Positions 36,426 through 46,170 of a stretch of 64,000 bases of DNA are shown one piece after another. The stretch's first letter is position 1, and every line of letters starts with the position of its first letter. The notes under the pieces were generated by a model that was not told the DNA's origin, did not search any database, and worked only from the letters and a program-made list of their open reading frames with translations. Origin of the DNA: Scardovia wiggsiae (lineage in GTDB: Bacteria; Actinomycetota; Actinomycetes; Actinomycetales; Bifidobacteriaceae); NCBI RefSeq assembly GCF_051045985.1, contig NZ_CP157350.1, positions 992,001 through 1,056,000 on the forward strand, written 5' to 3'. The position numbers and the translations under genes were made by a program.

Positions 36426-37022
36426 TTATTTTATTGATTCTTCGTCTTTAGTACTGTCGCCGGAGGCAAGGGCCAGTACCCAGATACTGCGGTTGCGCGC
36501 CGCCTCTTCGCTGCGTGCAACCATGATAATGGTGTCATCCCCGGCTATGGTCCCCAGGATATCCGAAAGGATCTGGCGGTCAATAGCGCTTCCCACATAT
36601 TCGGCAGCACCCTCCGAGGTCTTGATAACTATGGTGTTCTGAGCATAATCCACAGAAGTTACCAGGCCGTTGATCACTCTGGCGAGGCGCTGTTCGCTGC
36701 GGTTGAAATCTTCAGCAGCCAGAGCCCTTTTACCTTCAGCGATCAGGGTGTAGGCCGACTGTGTCTCCATTTTGCGGGTGAACCTCTGGATCTCATCCCT
36801 GGTAGGGAGGGCGTAAGCAACAGAACCGTCGTCATGATGGACCTTGATGGCTTTCATCTCATCCAGATCACGGCTCAATGTAGCCTGGGTGACGGTAATC
36901 CCCTGCTGCGACAGTAAAACCTGCAGCTGCTGCTGAGAATTGACGTCCTGTGAATTAAGAATTCGCTCTATGGCATCTCTGCGAGCTACTCTTGTTGAAG
37001 GTCGGGTGTCATCTTGTAACAT
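36426..37022 (-). CDS. argR: Arginine repressor ArgR
   Basis: ArgR is a hexameric repressor that binds ARG boxes with L-arginine as corepressor. The winged-helix N-terminal domain has the Ser-Arg pair in ATLSRDLDE (50-51), and the C-terminal domain holds VDYAQNTIVIKTSEG and IAGDDTIIMV of the arginine-binding core. At 198 residues it is longer than usual, with a polar tail. A TATAAT-like box lies about 30 bases upstream. No arg biosynthetic gene is next to it, whereas in related actinobacteria argR sits inside argCJBDFRGH between pheT and tyrS. An AT-rich GCATAAATAATTAAGC-like site near 37112-37130 could be an operator, but this is weak. Confidence 0.93.
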   Translation of the reverse strand: MLQDDTRPSTRVARRDAIERILNSQDVNSQQQLQVLLSQQGITVTQATLSRDLDEMKAIKVHHDDGSVAYALPTRDEIQRFTRKMETQSAYTLIAEGKRALAAEDFNRSEQRLARVINGLVTSVDYAQNTIVIKTSEGAAEYVGSAIDRQILSDILGTIAGDDTIIMVARSEEAARNRSIWVLALASGDSTKDEESIK

Positions 37023-37216
37023 AAGATTCCTTACTTAATATTTTTTCTTTCTATTATATATGTTTTTGGCGCTATTAAGTAAAAAAACTTCGATTTTATA
37101 GTTTCTTCCATCGGCTTAATTATTTATGCTGCTGCCTTATTCAGCAGCTATTTTTCAGCAGCCCTGAAACGGCCAACAGCTGCCTCAGATACAGCTGTAC
37201 CACCCTATGCAGCCGA

Positions 37217-37897
37217 TTATCCGCGGCTTTGCAAATAATCTATAAAATTGTTGAGTATCGCGCTAAGCTCTTCAACAGTATGCCCTGTCATGATCCACCA
37301 TACGATAAAAGCAATCTCTGCAGCAGAAAGGATGAGCGCGATAACCGCAAGCACCCTTCCGCGCATATGGAACATTCTGGCCCGCGGTATAGCAAGGCCG
37401 GCCAGGAACAGTGCAAAGGGCTGCAGCATAAAAATAGAGAGGACAAGCGACCATATTGCCATCGCTGACCATCGGCCGTACAAAGGGTTCTTATCCGGGT
37501 CATCAGGCTTAAACTCGGAAAGCGGGATCTGCTGCCCCTGCCGGTTATAGAAAAATGGCTGCTGGAAGCCAAAATTGCCGGAAGGCTGGTTGCTGCTGCC
37601 GGCAGGGCCGCCGCCGTTGCCGGATGTATTCGCCGCGCGCCGCGTGTCCTGCTGCTGTGTACTAGGCTGCGCGCCGGTGTCGCCCTGGCGGCCCTGCTCG
37701 GCTCCGGATTTTTCTGTTTCGGGTTTCCCGTACACGTATGGGTCCCAGCCGGGGTATTTATTGGACATCTGTCCGTATTCAGGCAGATCCTGCTGCACAG
37801 GGCCGCCGGCAGGAGCGCTGGAAGCTGAAGATGCGCTGCTGCCCGGCTGCGGCGGGATCCCGTTGGGGTCCCCGTTAGTATTACTGCTGTCGCTCAT
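37217..37897 (-). CDS. DUF4190-like membrane protein
   Basis: A 226-residue protein with a long Pro/Gly/Gln-rich disordered N-terminal half and two membrane helices in the C-terminal part (about 145-170 and 180-205), similar in layout to DUF4190 proteins. ATG 37897 has GAGGTGCAGG upstream; a GTG at 37909 is the longer alternative. It lies between argR and pheT, where arg genes usually are found. Function unknown. The 195 bases between it and argR contain AT-rich sequence that probably holds the argR promoter. Confidence 0.75.
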   Translation of the reverse strand: MSDSSNTNGDPNGIPPQPGSSASSASSAPAGGPVQQDLPEYGQMSNKYPGWDPYVYGKPETEKSGAEQGRQGDTGAQPSTQQQDTRRAANTSGNGGGPAGSSNQPSGNFGFQQPFFYNRQGQQIPLSEFKPDDPDKNPLYGRWSAMAIWSLVLSIFMLQPFALFLAGLAIPRARMFHMRGRVLAVIALILSAAEIAFIVWWIMTGHTVEELSAILNNFIDYLQSRG

Positions 37898-38011
37898 ATA
37901 TACCTGCACCTCTTCGCATTATCTGCTGTTATGTATATATACCATACGCGTACTATACGCCTGTACTCCGTACAGTATACACGATTGCCCCTTATCCAGG
38001 CCCGTACTCGG

Positions 38012-40618
38012 CTACGCGCGCAACCTGGCGCCTAAAGCGGAAGCCGCTTTAACAATAGCAGCACGGATCCCGTCGGCATCCTCAGACGTCAGAGTTCTGT
38101 CAGAAGCGCGGAAAGTGACCGAGTAAGCAAGCGATTTCTCATCATCTTCTACCTGGTCGCCGCTGTACACATCGAAAAGCTCGACTGCCTCGCAATATTC
38201 ACCTGAAGCATCGCGGATCGCAGTTTCCAGCTGCCGGGAAGTTATGCCCTTATGGACCGTAAAAGCAAAATCCTGGTGAACAGGCGGATATACGGAGATA
38301 TGCTGTGCCTGCAGCGGCCTGTACGTGATCTTGCTGAACAGTACTGTGAGATCAATCTCGAACGCTGCAGAATGCTCCGGGAAATCCATACGGCTGTTGA
38401 CCTGCGGATGCAGCTCCCCGAGTACCCCTACACGCGTCCCGTCAGGGAGTTCAGCGTAGGCGAACCTTCCCGGATGCCATTGTGCCGGCATATCTTCAGG
38501 GGCAGGCTGGATGAATCGGATATCCGCACCAAGCCTGTCAGCCAGGCGGCGGACCACTTCAGCTGCATCCGTCCAGTCTACAGGGCGGGACTGCCCCAGC
38601 CAGCCGGGTTCCTCAGCATACCCTGTAAGTATCCCTGCAATATGCTCAGGCTGATGCGGCAGCCCTGCATCAAGGGCCTCCAGCTGTTCAGGCGACGGTT
38701 TCCGCCCGCCGGGAAGGGCAGGTATGGCCGGTGCCAGCGGGTCACGCTCAAATACGTGCCCCAGCTCGAATAAACGCACATTCCGGTTGCCTCTGCCTAT
38801 ATTGCGCTGGACCGTGCGCGCCAGGGTTTCAAGTACGGCGCGCCTCAGGTAAGGACGGTCAGCAGCCAGCGGGTTTTCGATCTCAACGCTGACCGCCGCC
38901 TCTTGTACCTCATCAAGGTTGAAACTTTTGAAATCTGAAGAGCCGACAAACGGATAGCTCCACACCTCAGTCAGGCCGTATTCAGCTGCTGTATCCGCAC
39001 TCCAGCGGCGGCGGATCTGGTCAGGCGTCAGGCCTGTTTCCCCCTCTACAGCAACTGCGGGTATACGGACAGGGATGCTATCGTACCCTACCAGCCGGGC
39101 TATCTCTTCCACCAGATCACAGGGGAACTGCAGGTCGGGGCGCCACGTAGGGGGCTCAACAAGAAGCTCGCCGTTACCGCCGCCGCCCAGACTGCAGCCG
39201 ATATCTGTAAGGATCTCAGAAATCCTGGATACAGAAATATCCAAAGCTGTCAGGCGTTTCACTTCACTTGTCTTGAAACGGATGGAAGGCATCTCCACGG
39301 TTTGATCGTAGTCTGCGGGAGTATCAGATACTTGCCCTCCGCAGATTTTCACAATAAGCTGGGCCGCTTCTTCAGCGGCAGCCGGCTGGAGTTTTGTATC
39401 AACACCGCGTTCAAAACGGCGTGAAGCCTCAGACGGGATCTTATGGCGCCGCGCAGACCGCGCAATTGATACGGGATCAAAATGGGCAGATTCAATAAGG
39501 ATATTTGTGGTCTCCTCCGTCACCTCACCATACATACCGCCCATAACGCCTGCAATGCCGAGTATCCGGGAACCCTGAGCGCCGTCAGGGGAATCAGTGA
39601 TGAGCAGATCCTCAGGAGACAGGTTATGGCCTTTGCCATCCAGGGTTGTCAGCTGCTCCCCTTCCCTGGCGCGGCGCACAACTATCGGAGGGGCGATCTT
39701 ATCAAGATCATATGCGTGAAGCGGCTGCCCCAGGTCAAGCATCACATAATTCGTCACATCAACTACCGGGGACAGGGAACGCATCCCGCTCCGCTGCAGG
39801 CGGTGTGCCAGCCAGTGGGGGACCTTCCCAGCATTATCTATCCCGCGGACTGCACGTGCATAATAGCGGTCACAGCCCTGAACACCATGGATGGGCTGAC
39901 TGTCGCTGATAATTACTTCAACGTCACGGGCACTGCCCGGATTATGCGATACAACCGGTGCTGTCTCGTTAAGAGCCTCCACTGGATCCGTAAACTCTGC
40001 CCCAGTCGAGTGATGGAATTCCCGGGCAACCCCGCGATAGGAGAAGGCATACCCCCGGTCAGGGGTAATATTGATCTCCAAGACAGGCTCTCCCAGCCCG
40101 AAAAGCCCCATAAGGTCATCACCCGGTTTGAGGGCTTTATACTGGCTGTCGCTCAATCCGAAACTGCGGAGCAGGATGATCCCCTCATGGTCATCGCTTA
40201 TCCCCAGCTCCCGGGCAGATGCGCACATACCTTCCGACATATGGCCATATGTTTTGCGCGGTTCGATCCTGAAACCGCCGGGAAGCACAGCACCGGGGAG
40301 GGCTACAGCAACCTTTTCCCCCTGTGCGATATTGGGCGCACCGCAAACGATGGAACGCGGTACCGTATTCCCCTCGCCGTCCTGGACATTGTATGGCCCC
40401 ACATCAATATGGCACCAGCTGATAGTTTTGCCGTTCTTCTGCGGCTCTCTGACAAGGTCTTCAACATATCCGACCACAATGGGGCCGGTAACATTGCCTT
40501 CATGTACAGCTTCTTCTTCAAGCCCGACTTTCACCAAGTCAGCAGCAAGCTGTGCATAAGTCTCATTTTCGGGGACACTGACGTGCTCACGCAGCCATCC
40601 CATATCAATCAGCGGCAT
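38012..40618 (-). CDS. pheT: Phenylalanyl-tRNA synthetase beta subunit
   Basis: The beta subunit binds tRNA-Phe and hosts the B3/B4 editing domain. The order is: N-terminal EMAP-like OB fold (about 40-150, ISWCHIDVG), B3/B4 domain, B5 domain, catalytic-like core, and C-terminal ferredoxin-fold anticodon-binding domain (SVYPPVHQDFAFTV). The length (868) is slightly above the usual 790-830. GGGAG precedes the ATG. pheS is 56 bases upstream. Confidence 0.96.
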   Translation of the reverse strand: MPLIDMGWLREHVSVPENETYAQLAADLVKVGLEEEAVHEGNVTGPIVVGYVEDLVREPQKNGKTISWCHIDVGPYNVQDGEGNTVPRSIVCGAPNIAQGEKVAVALPGAVLPGGFRIEPRKTYGHMSEGMCASARELGISDDHEGIILLRSFGLSDSQYKALKPGDDLMGLFGLGEPVLEINITPDRGYAFSYRGVAREFHHSTGAEFTDPVEALNETAPVVSHNPGSARDVEVIISDSQPIHGVQGCDRYYARAVRGIDNAGKVPHWLAHRLQRSGMRSLSPVVDVTNYVMLDLGQPLHAYDLDKIAPPIVVRRAREGEQLTTLDGKGHNLSPEDLLITDSPDGAQGSRILGIAGVMGGMYGEVTEETTNILIESAHFDPVSIARSARRHKIPSEASRRFERGVDTKLQPAAAEEAAQLIVKICGGQVSDTPADYDQTVEMPSIRFKTSEVKRLTALDISVSRISEILTDIGCSLGGGGNGELLVEPPTWRPDLQFPCDLVEEIARLVGYDSIPVRIPAVAVEGETGLTPDQIRRRWSADTAAEYGLTEVWSYPFVGSSDFKSFNLDEVQEAAVSVEIENPLAADRPYLRRAVLETLARTVQRNIGRGNRNVRLFELGHVFERDPLAPAIPALPGGRKPSPEQLEALDAGLPHQPEHIAGILTGYAEEPGWLGQSRPVDWTDAAEVVRRLADRLGADIRFIQPAPEDMPAQWHPGRFAYAELPDGTRVGVLGELHPQVNSRMDFPEHSAAFEIDLTVLFSKITYRPLQAQHISVYPPVHQDFAFTVHKGITSRQLETAIRDASGEYCEAVELFDVYSGDQVEDDEKSLAYSVTFRASDRTLTSEDADGIRAAIVKAASALGARLRA

Positions 40619-40674
40619 TTGACTACTCCCTAACGATCATACTGCTTACTTTTATGTTTACCTGTACAAAATGC

Positions 40675-41757
40675 CTACTCGCCCATGACGAACTGCTGGC
40701 TGAAACGCTGATCACCCTCAACCAGGTCATGCATATCATCAATATCATGGCGCAGGAGCAGGGTACGCTCCATCCCGACACCGAATGCGAAACCTGAATA
40801 GGCTGAAGGGTCTATCCCGGCGGACATCAGGACCCTGGGATTGACCATACCGCAGCCTCCCCATTCGATCCAGCCGGCCCCGCCTTTTTTGTCGGGGAAC
40901 CACAGATCCATCTCCGCGCTGGGCTCGGTAAAGGGGAAGTATGACGGGCGCAGGCGTGTCCGTGCCTCAGGGCCGAACATCGCAACAGCCAGTTTGTCAA
41001 GCACCCCCTTCAGGTCTGCCATGGTGAGGCCCTTATCTACCGCGAGTGCCTCGCACTGGTGGAATACCGGCGTATGCGTAGCGTCAAGCTCATCCGTCCT
41101 GTATACACGGCCGGGGCATGCGATGTACAGAGGCACGCCGCGTTCGAGAAGGGAACGCGCCTGCACAGGGGATGTATGGGTCCGCATGACCATATTCGAT
41201 CCGGTAAACCCGGCAGAATCTTTTGCCTGGTTTCCCTTGATATAGAAAGTATCCTGCATCTGGCGCGCAGGATGGTCAGGGCCAAAATTGAGCGCATCAA
41301 AATCATGCCACTCCGTTTCCACCTCAGGCCCTTCTGCTATCTGCCACCCCATAGAAACAAAGAAATCTTCAACATCTTCAAGCAGTTTAGGAAGCGGATG
41401 CCTGGCCCCTATGGGATGGCGGCGTACAGGCTGTGTCATGTCCACTGTTTCAGCGGCCAGTTTTTTCTCCTCTTCCTCCTGTTTAAGCTGATTTTCACGC
41501 ACACCATAAGCACGGCCAAAATCAGCACGGAGTCTGCCGATAAGTTTGCCTGCATCTTTTTTCTGATCCGGGCTGAGACCGCCTATAGCCCTGCTCGCAC
41601 GTGCAAGTTCAGAGGCACCGCCGGTATACTGGGCACGGAAAGCATACAGTTCATCCAGATCCGAAGCATTAGTAACTTTCCCGATACCCTCATCCACAGC
41701 CGCTGTTACTCTGTCGGCATTAAATTCAAGAGCCTCTGACACGACTCGCCTTTCCAT
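40675..41757 (-). CDS. pheS: Phenylalanyl-tRNA synthetase alpha subunit
   Basis: Catalytic class II subunit. An N-terminal coiled-coil arm (about 20-90) is followed by the core with RRHPIGARHPL, motif 2 (VYRTDELDATHTPVFHQ) and motif 3 (GFAFGVGMERTLLLRHDI). The frame opens at an ATG at 41805 without a ribosome-binding site; ATG 41757 gives 360 residues, the usual length. It forms the pheST operon with pheT and follows the trmH-like gene. Confidence 0.95.
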   Translation of the reverse strand: MERRVVSEALEFNADRVTAAVDEGIGKVTNASDLDELYAFRAQYTGGASELARASRAIGGLSPDQKKDAGKLIGRLRADFGRAYGVRENQLKQEEEEKKLAAETVDMTQPVRRHPIGARHPLPKLLEDVEDFFVSMGWQIAEGPEVETEWHDFDALNFGPDHPARQMQDTFYIKGNQAKDSAGFTGSNMVMRTHTSPVQARSLLERGVPLYIACPGRVYRTDELDATHTPVFHQCEALAVDKGLTMADLKGVLDKLAVAMFGPEARTRLRPSYFPFTEPSAEMDLWFPDKKGGAGWIEWGGCGMVNPRVLMSAGIDPSAYSGFAFGVGMERTLLLRHDIDDMHDLVEGDQRFSQQFVMGE

Positions 41758-41847
41758 TGCATACTCTACATCTTGTCCATAAACACAAAACGCCAGCCCT
41801 GCCATAATTGCTGCAGCAGCCTGCGCAGCTACGGAAGTTCGCTGACG

Positions 41848-42765
41848 TCATTGTTCAATGGATTCTGAAGTACAATTATCCTCGTCTAGTGCGACATGAC
41901 GCGCCATAGCATACGTATACGCGATTACAGAAACGCTCATCGCCACATTCAGGGATTCGGCTTTGCCGTACAGGGGGATGCGTACCGCTTCATCACAGCG
42001 GCTGATCATAATATCCTCCAGCCCCCGAGCCTCGTTACCGAAAAGGATGGCAGAAGACGGGAACCCTTTGCCGACGCCGACACGGACGGCTTCAGGCAGC
42101 TCCGTAACAGGGTTATCCGGCGTACCGTAGGCATCTGCAGCAATAACAGTGATCCCATTGCTGCGGGCAAAATCGAAAAACTCATTTTCGCCCATGCTGG
42201 CAACTGGGAGATGGAACAGCGACCCTGCTGCTGACCGCACAACTTTAGGGTTAGTGATATCCACGCAGTCGCCAATAAGTATGACACCGTCGCAGCCCGC
42301 CGCATCAGCAGTACGGATGATCGTACCGGCATTGCCGGGGTCGCGCAGCTCCCAGCAGGCAATATAGAACCTGCCTCCGTGTGCATGGGTATGCTGCGGA
42401 TCAGGCTGCAGGAAATGATCCGCCTCCGTAAGGACGGAAGATCTGCTGACAACAGCAAGTATCCCCTGGCTGTCAGGGCTTATGGAAGATATGGTTTTCC
42501 CGGTGCACAGGTGTACATAAATACCCGCAGCATCAGCATCTTCAATGATCTGTCGGACCGTACCGCCATTCACACTGCTTAAAGATACATCAGCATACAC
42601 ATCAAGTACATCATCAGGCGCATACCGTACAGCCTCACGCACGCCCTGGGGGCCTTCAACAAGGAAACGCTGCGTTTCCCTGCGGTTTTTCTGCCGGAGC
42701 AGGGATGCTGCTTTATGTATCCGCCCGGCATGAGGGTTATCAAGTATTTCTGTATACACAGGCAT
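41848..42765 (-). CDS. TrmH-family (SpoU) RNA 2'-O-methyltransferase
   Basis: A 305-residue methyltransferase with the three SpoU motifs: DPGNAGTIIRTADAAGCD, ILFGNEARGL, and IPLYGKAESLNVAMSVSVIAY, the trefoil-knot SAM site. The N-terminal SpoU substrate-binding-like domain contains NRRETQRFLVEGPQGV. This form usually modifies 23S rRNA or tRNA; the target is not determined. The frame opens earlier, but ATG 42765 has AGG five bases upstream. It precedes pheST, as in many actinobacteria and firmicutes. Confidence 0.9.
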   Translation of the reverse strand: MPVYTEILDNPHAGRIHKAASLLRQKNRRETQRFLVEGPQGVREAVRYAPDDVLDVYADVSLSSVNGGTVRQIIEDADAAGIYVHLCTGKTISSISPDSQGILAVVSRSSVLTEADHFLQPDPQHTHAHGGRFYIACWELRDPGNAGTIIRTADAAGCDGVILIGDCVDITNPKVVRSAAGSLFHLPVASMGENEFFDFARSNGITVIAADAYGTPDNPVTELPEAVRVGVGKGFPSSAILFGNEARGLEDIMISRCDEAVRIPLYGKAESLNVAMSVSVIAYTYAMARHVALDEDNCTSESIEQ

Positions 42766-42818
42766 ACTGCCTATCTTATGCCTATCTTGCATACAAATAC
42801 CCATATGCATACAGAACA

Positions 42819-42843
42819 GCCCACTGCATACCGTGCAGCGGGC
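42819..42843 (-). terminator. Hairpin between ldh and trmH-like gene
   Basis: Nine paired bases in two blocks (GCCC/GGGC and CTGCA/TGCAG) with a 5-base loop lie downstream of the ldh stop. On the minus strand the stem is followed by TGTTCTGT, a weak T-rich tail. Likely the ldh terminator. Confidence 0.45.
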
Positions 42844-42894
42844 CGTTATCCGTTCCAGCAGCAGGCCGGCTGTCTTTACCGGCCGAAGGAAGGC

Positions 42895-43857
42895 CTAGAA
42901 CCCAAACTCATGGGCAGTAGAACGCAAAGTTTCAGCCGAACGCTTCAATGCTGCAAGCTCCTCATCGCTTAACGGCGTGTTCAGATGGGAGTTGACGCCG
43001 TTACGGTTCAGCAGGGTCGGTACTGACATGCACACATCAGAAATACCATGGAAATCGTCAAGAAGCGAGCTCACCGGAAGGATGCGGTCGGAATCCTGCA
43101 TGATTGCCTGGATGATGTCAACAGCAGACATGGCAATAGCATAGTTGGTGCTGCCCTTGCCTTCAATGATCTTATAAGCAGCGTTCTTCACATCCTGATG
43201 GATCTTTTCGCGCACTTCAGCAGTAAGCGGTTCATGCCCTTCGATCTCTTTCCAGTCGAGCATAGGGACGCCGCCGATAGTCGCGGATGACCACAGCGGG
43301 ACTTCGGAATCACCATGTTCCCCGGCGATATATGCGTGGACATTCTTAACATTGACACCGGTCTGCTGGCCGAGGAGGAAACGCAGGCGGGCAGAATCCA
43401 AGTTGGTCCCCGAACCGAACATCTGGTTCTGTGGAAGGCCTGAAAGCTTCAGCGCTACATATGTCACGATATCCACAGGGTTGGTGATCAGCATGAAAAT
43501 AGCATTAGGGGCCACTTCCACTGCGCCGGGGATAATCGACTTCATAATGTTGATTGTTGCGCCGGCAAGGTCAAGCCGTGACTGACCGGGCTTCTGACGG
43601 GCACCGGCAGTGATAACAACGATGTCAGCATCGCGGCATATTTCAATATCATCCGAACCGTCAAAAGTCACTGTCGGATAGAAGCTTGATCCATGCTGCA
43701 TATCAAGCACTTCAGCCTCAACGTGTTTTTTATCTATATCTTCAAGGACGATTTCACGCGCAACACCGCGCTGGGCAGCTGCAAAAGCAGTGGTCGAACC
43801 AACAGCACCTGCGCCGATGATAGCCAGTTTCGTAGGACGGCGATAACTTTTTTCCAC
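42895..43857 (-). CDS. ldh: L-lactate dehydrogenase
   Basis: Reduces pyruvate to L-lactate with NADH, the fermentative end step of the bifid shunt. The Rossmann motif IIGAGAVGSTTA is at 13-24, the active-site loop contains GARQKPGQSRLDL, and the catalytic histidine lies in IAGEHGDSEVPLW. The length of 320 is usual. The start is GTG with AGAGG seven bases upstream. A promoter with good -35 and -10 elements lies upstream, and the gene appears monocistronic. Confidence 0.96.
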   Translation of the reverse strand: MEKSYRRPTKLAIIGAGAVGSTTAFAAAQRGVAREIVLEDIDKKHVEAEVLDMQHGSSFYPTVTFDGSDDIEICRDADIVVITAGARQKPGQSRLDLAGATINIMKSIIPGAVEVAPNAIFMLITNPVDIVTYVALKLSGLPQNQMFGSGTNLDSARLRFLLGQQTGVNVKNVHAYIAGEHGDSEVPLWSSATIGGVPMLDWKEIEGHEPLTAEVREKIHQDVKNAAYKIIEGKGSTNYAIAMSAVDIIQAIMQDSDRILPVSSLLDDFHGISDVCMSVPTLLNRNGVNSHLNTPLSDEELAALKRSAETLRSTAHEFGF

Positions 43858-43962
43858 AATAACCTCTTTAGGATCAGAATTGTTACTTTTCCGTATGAAC
43901 CCTTAAAATCCGCGGTTTGTGACACACGGACTGCATTGGGCACAACACCGGAACCAGTGCTA

Positions 43963-43991
43963 ATTATAGCGCTTCAGTATGACGACAGCAA
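43963..43991 (-). promoter_or_regulatory. Promoter of ldh (-35 TTGCTG, 17 bp, -10 TATAAT)
   Basis: On the minus strand TTGCTG (complement of 43986-43991) and TATAAT (complement of 43963-43968) are separated by exactly 17 bases. The predicted transcription start is near 43956, giving a leader of about 100 bases before the ldh GTG. Confidence 0.7.
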
Positions 43992-44038
43992 TGCGTAAGC
44001 CGGCGCGCAGGATGGAGCACAAAGGCTCCCGCCCTGCC

Positions 44039-45667
44039 TTATCCTGCGAAGCCGGAAACACTATGATCTGCAGAAGATATTCCCGCTGTATCATGGGATG
44101 CCCCGTTGGCAGATGCTGCAACTTCCGCGCTGGCAACAATATGGGCTGCAAGCTGGCTGTCAACATCCGCTGTCAGATGTATACCTGTATCACCGTATTC
44201 GACCTGTCCAACACTGCCGAACTGCCTGGCCCGCGAAACCAGATCCCCTCTGGTATAGGGGATCACGGCATCTACATGTACATCCGGCTGCGGAAGTCTA
44301 GATTCTACAGCTTTGCGCAGCGCGTCTATGCCTTCCTCGGTCAGTGCAGATATGAAGAACGCATCAGGAGCCAGGTTTTTCAGCCGCTGAAGGGCAGCCT
44401 CATCAATACAGTCTATTTTATTGAACACAATGAGCGCCGGGGTACCCTCTATCCCCGGGATATCCTGCAGGACATCATTAACAGCGTCAATCTGGGAGAA
44501 AGGGTTGGGATGCGAAGCATCAACAACATGGACGATCACGCTGGCCCCGGCAGCTTCCTCCAGCGTAGATTTGAATGCTTCGATCAGCTGCGTGGGCAAC
44601 TGGCGGACAAACCCCACAGTATCCACATACATAAAACGCCTGCCGTTTGCCGCTTCGCAATGGCGGACAGCAGTATCAAGCGTTGCGAACAGCGCGTTCT
44701 CCACCAGTTCATGCGAACGGGTCAGGCGGTTGATCAGCGACGATTTGCCGGCATTGGTATAGCCGACCACAGCTACCGTAGGCAACGAATTGCGGCGGCG
44801 TGACCCGCGTTTGATATCGCGCGCAGGTGCCATCCGGGCTATCTGCCTGCGCAGGCGCGCCATACGTGTGCGGATCACACGCCTGTCAAGTTCGATCTGC
44901 GTTTCACCCGGGCCGCGCGAGCCAATACCGCCGTTAGCTCCGGCAGACTGCCCGCCGGCCTGCCGGGACAGGGCTGCACCCCAGCCGCGCAGCCGCGGGA
45001 GCATATACTCCAGCTGGGCCAGCTCCACCTGCGCCTTGCCTTCTCGGCTTGTTGCGTGCTGGGCAAAAATATCAAGGATAACTGCTGTCCTGTCTACTAC
45101 CTTGACTTTGGCCACATCTTCCAAAGCACGCCTCTGCGAGGGCGGCAGATCCGCATCAACTATGATCGTATCGGAATCTGTTGCTGCCACTATTGCAGCG
45201 ATCTCATTTGTCTTGCCCTTGCCTACATAAGTAGCAGGGTCAGGCTTGAACCGGTGCTGGAGCACGCCTTCCATCACCTGCGCGCCTGCTGTCCTGGCAA
45301 GCGCCGCCAGCTCACGGAGCGATTCTTCAGCCTGCGCCTGCGTTGTTTCCCTGCTGGACCACACCCCCACCAGGACAACACGCTCCAGCCTGATGCGCCT
45401 GTACTCGACTTCCGTAACATCTTCCAATTCGCCAAGGCCTGTAACGCGCTTCAGCTCGTTGCGGCTTTCACGTTCTTTCCAGCCTTCGTCATCCTGCTGG
45501 CGCGCAATGGCACCGTTGGAACGGCTGCCCGTATGGGTACTGCCAAGGAGTATCTCCGACTGGCTATCCAGCACGGAGCCCAGATCAGTATTACGGCGTC
45601 CCGCCTTCCTGGTGCTCTTATAGCTCGCTTTTGACTTATTAAGCTGCCTGTTCCTGTTTTCTGCCAT
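44039..45667 (-). CDS. hflX: GTPase HflX
   Basis: HflX is a ribosome-associated GTPase that rescues or splits stalled ribosomes. The HflX hallmark GSRGPGETQIELDRR is at 249-263, and the G domain starts with GYTNAGKSS at 302-310, followed by DTVGFVRQLP and FNKID. The protein is 542 residues, with N- and C-terminal extensions beyond the E. coli form (426). AAAGG precedes the ATG. Confidence 0.95.
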   Translation of the reverse strand: MAENRNRQLNKSKASYKSTRKAGRRNTDLGSVLDSQSEILLGSTHTGSRSNGAIARQQDDEGWKERESRNELKRVTGLGELEDVTEVEYRRIRLERVVLVGVWSSRETTQAQAEESLRELAALARTAGAQVMEGVLQHRFKPDPATYVGKGKTNEIAAIVAATDSDTIIVDADLPPSQRRALEDVAKVKVVDRTAVILDIFAQHATSREGKAQVELAQLEYMLPRLRGWGAALSRQAGGQSAGANGGIGSRGPGETQIELDRRVIRTRMARLRRQIARMAPARDIKRGSRRRNSLPTVAVVGYTNAGKSSLINRLTRSHELVENALFATLDTAVRHCEAANGRRFMYVDTVGFVRQLPTQLIEAFKSTLEEAAGASVIVHVVDASHPNPFSQIDAVNDVLQDIPGIEGTPALIVFNKIDCIDEAALQRLKNLAPDAFFISALTEEGIDALRKAVESRLPQPDVHVDAVIPYTRGDLVSRARQFGSVGQVEYGDTGIHLTADVDSQLAAHIVASAEVAASANGASHDTAGISSADHSVSGFAG

Positions 45668-45779
45668 TGCGCCTTTCAGTTTTACGCACTATATGTATCT
45701 TATGGCTACAAGTTTACCTGCGCCTGCTACTTATCCCGCTTCCGCATCTCCCTGAAAGCACAGCACTCTCCCTCTGTTT

Positions 45780-46106
45780 TTACTGCTGGTCTGCGCTGGA
45801 CGCTTTACTGCCCATAATAGCGCCGATCTTATTATTCAAGTCACGGGCAGCTGCGGCGTCTGCCTCACGCAGCCTGTTATCCGTCTCGATAACAGCGGCT
45901 GAATCCTTTTCAACCAAATTCCTGAACGCTTTCAGCCCTTCGACTATAGCGGAGCATACAGGGTCATCATGCTTTTCTACTCCGCTGACGGTATCCGCCT
46001 CCCCGAGTTTTTCCGGGGAGAAATCCGTATAGCCGTCAAGCCCCTTTTTCATTTCTGCAGTCACTGCTGCGGCCTCCCCTGATGTCTGGATCGTCCCGTC
46101 TGTCAT
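45780..46106 (-). CDS. Small helical protein, TIGR04197/DUF3130-like (Lap1-like)
   Basis: A 108-residue, mostly helical, acidic protein. The frame is open further upstream, but ATG 46106 has a strong GGAGGAG and is the start. The segment from VCSAIVEGLKAF to NRLREAD resembles the TIGR04197/DUF3130 family of small type VII-associated proteins, which in firmicutes bind LXG toxins as targeting factors (Lap1). No Cys, signal peptide or membrane helix. It is the third gene of the LXG cassette. The match is by pattern, so moderate. Confidence 0.55.
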   Translation of the reverse strand: MTDGTIQTSGEAAAVTAEMKKGLDGYTDFSPEKLGEADTVSGVEKHDDPVCSAIVEGLKAFRNLVEKDSAAVIETDNRLREADAAAARDLNNKIGAIMGSKASSADQQ

Positions 46107-46170
46107 AATGGCTCCTCCGTTACTGTTTTGGCTGTTATTAGATAATTTACCGGTACTGCTGAAAGCTGTA

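Noticed and set aside
39482..40633. Long plus-strand frame opposite pheT
   Set aside because: It is the antisense shadow of a clear PheT, caused by the codon bias of that gene.
41757..41848. T-box or leader peptide ahead of pheST
   Set aside because: No T-box sequence and no Phe-rich short reading frame was found.
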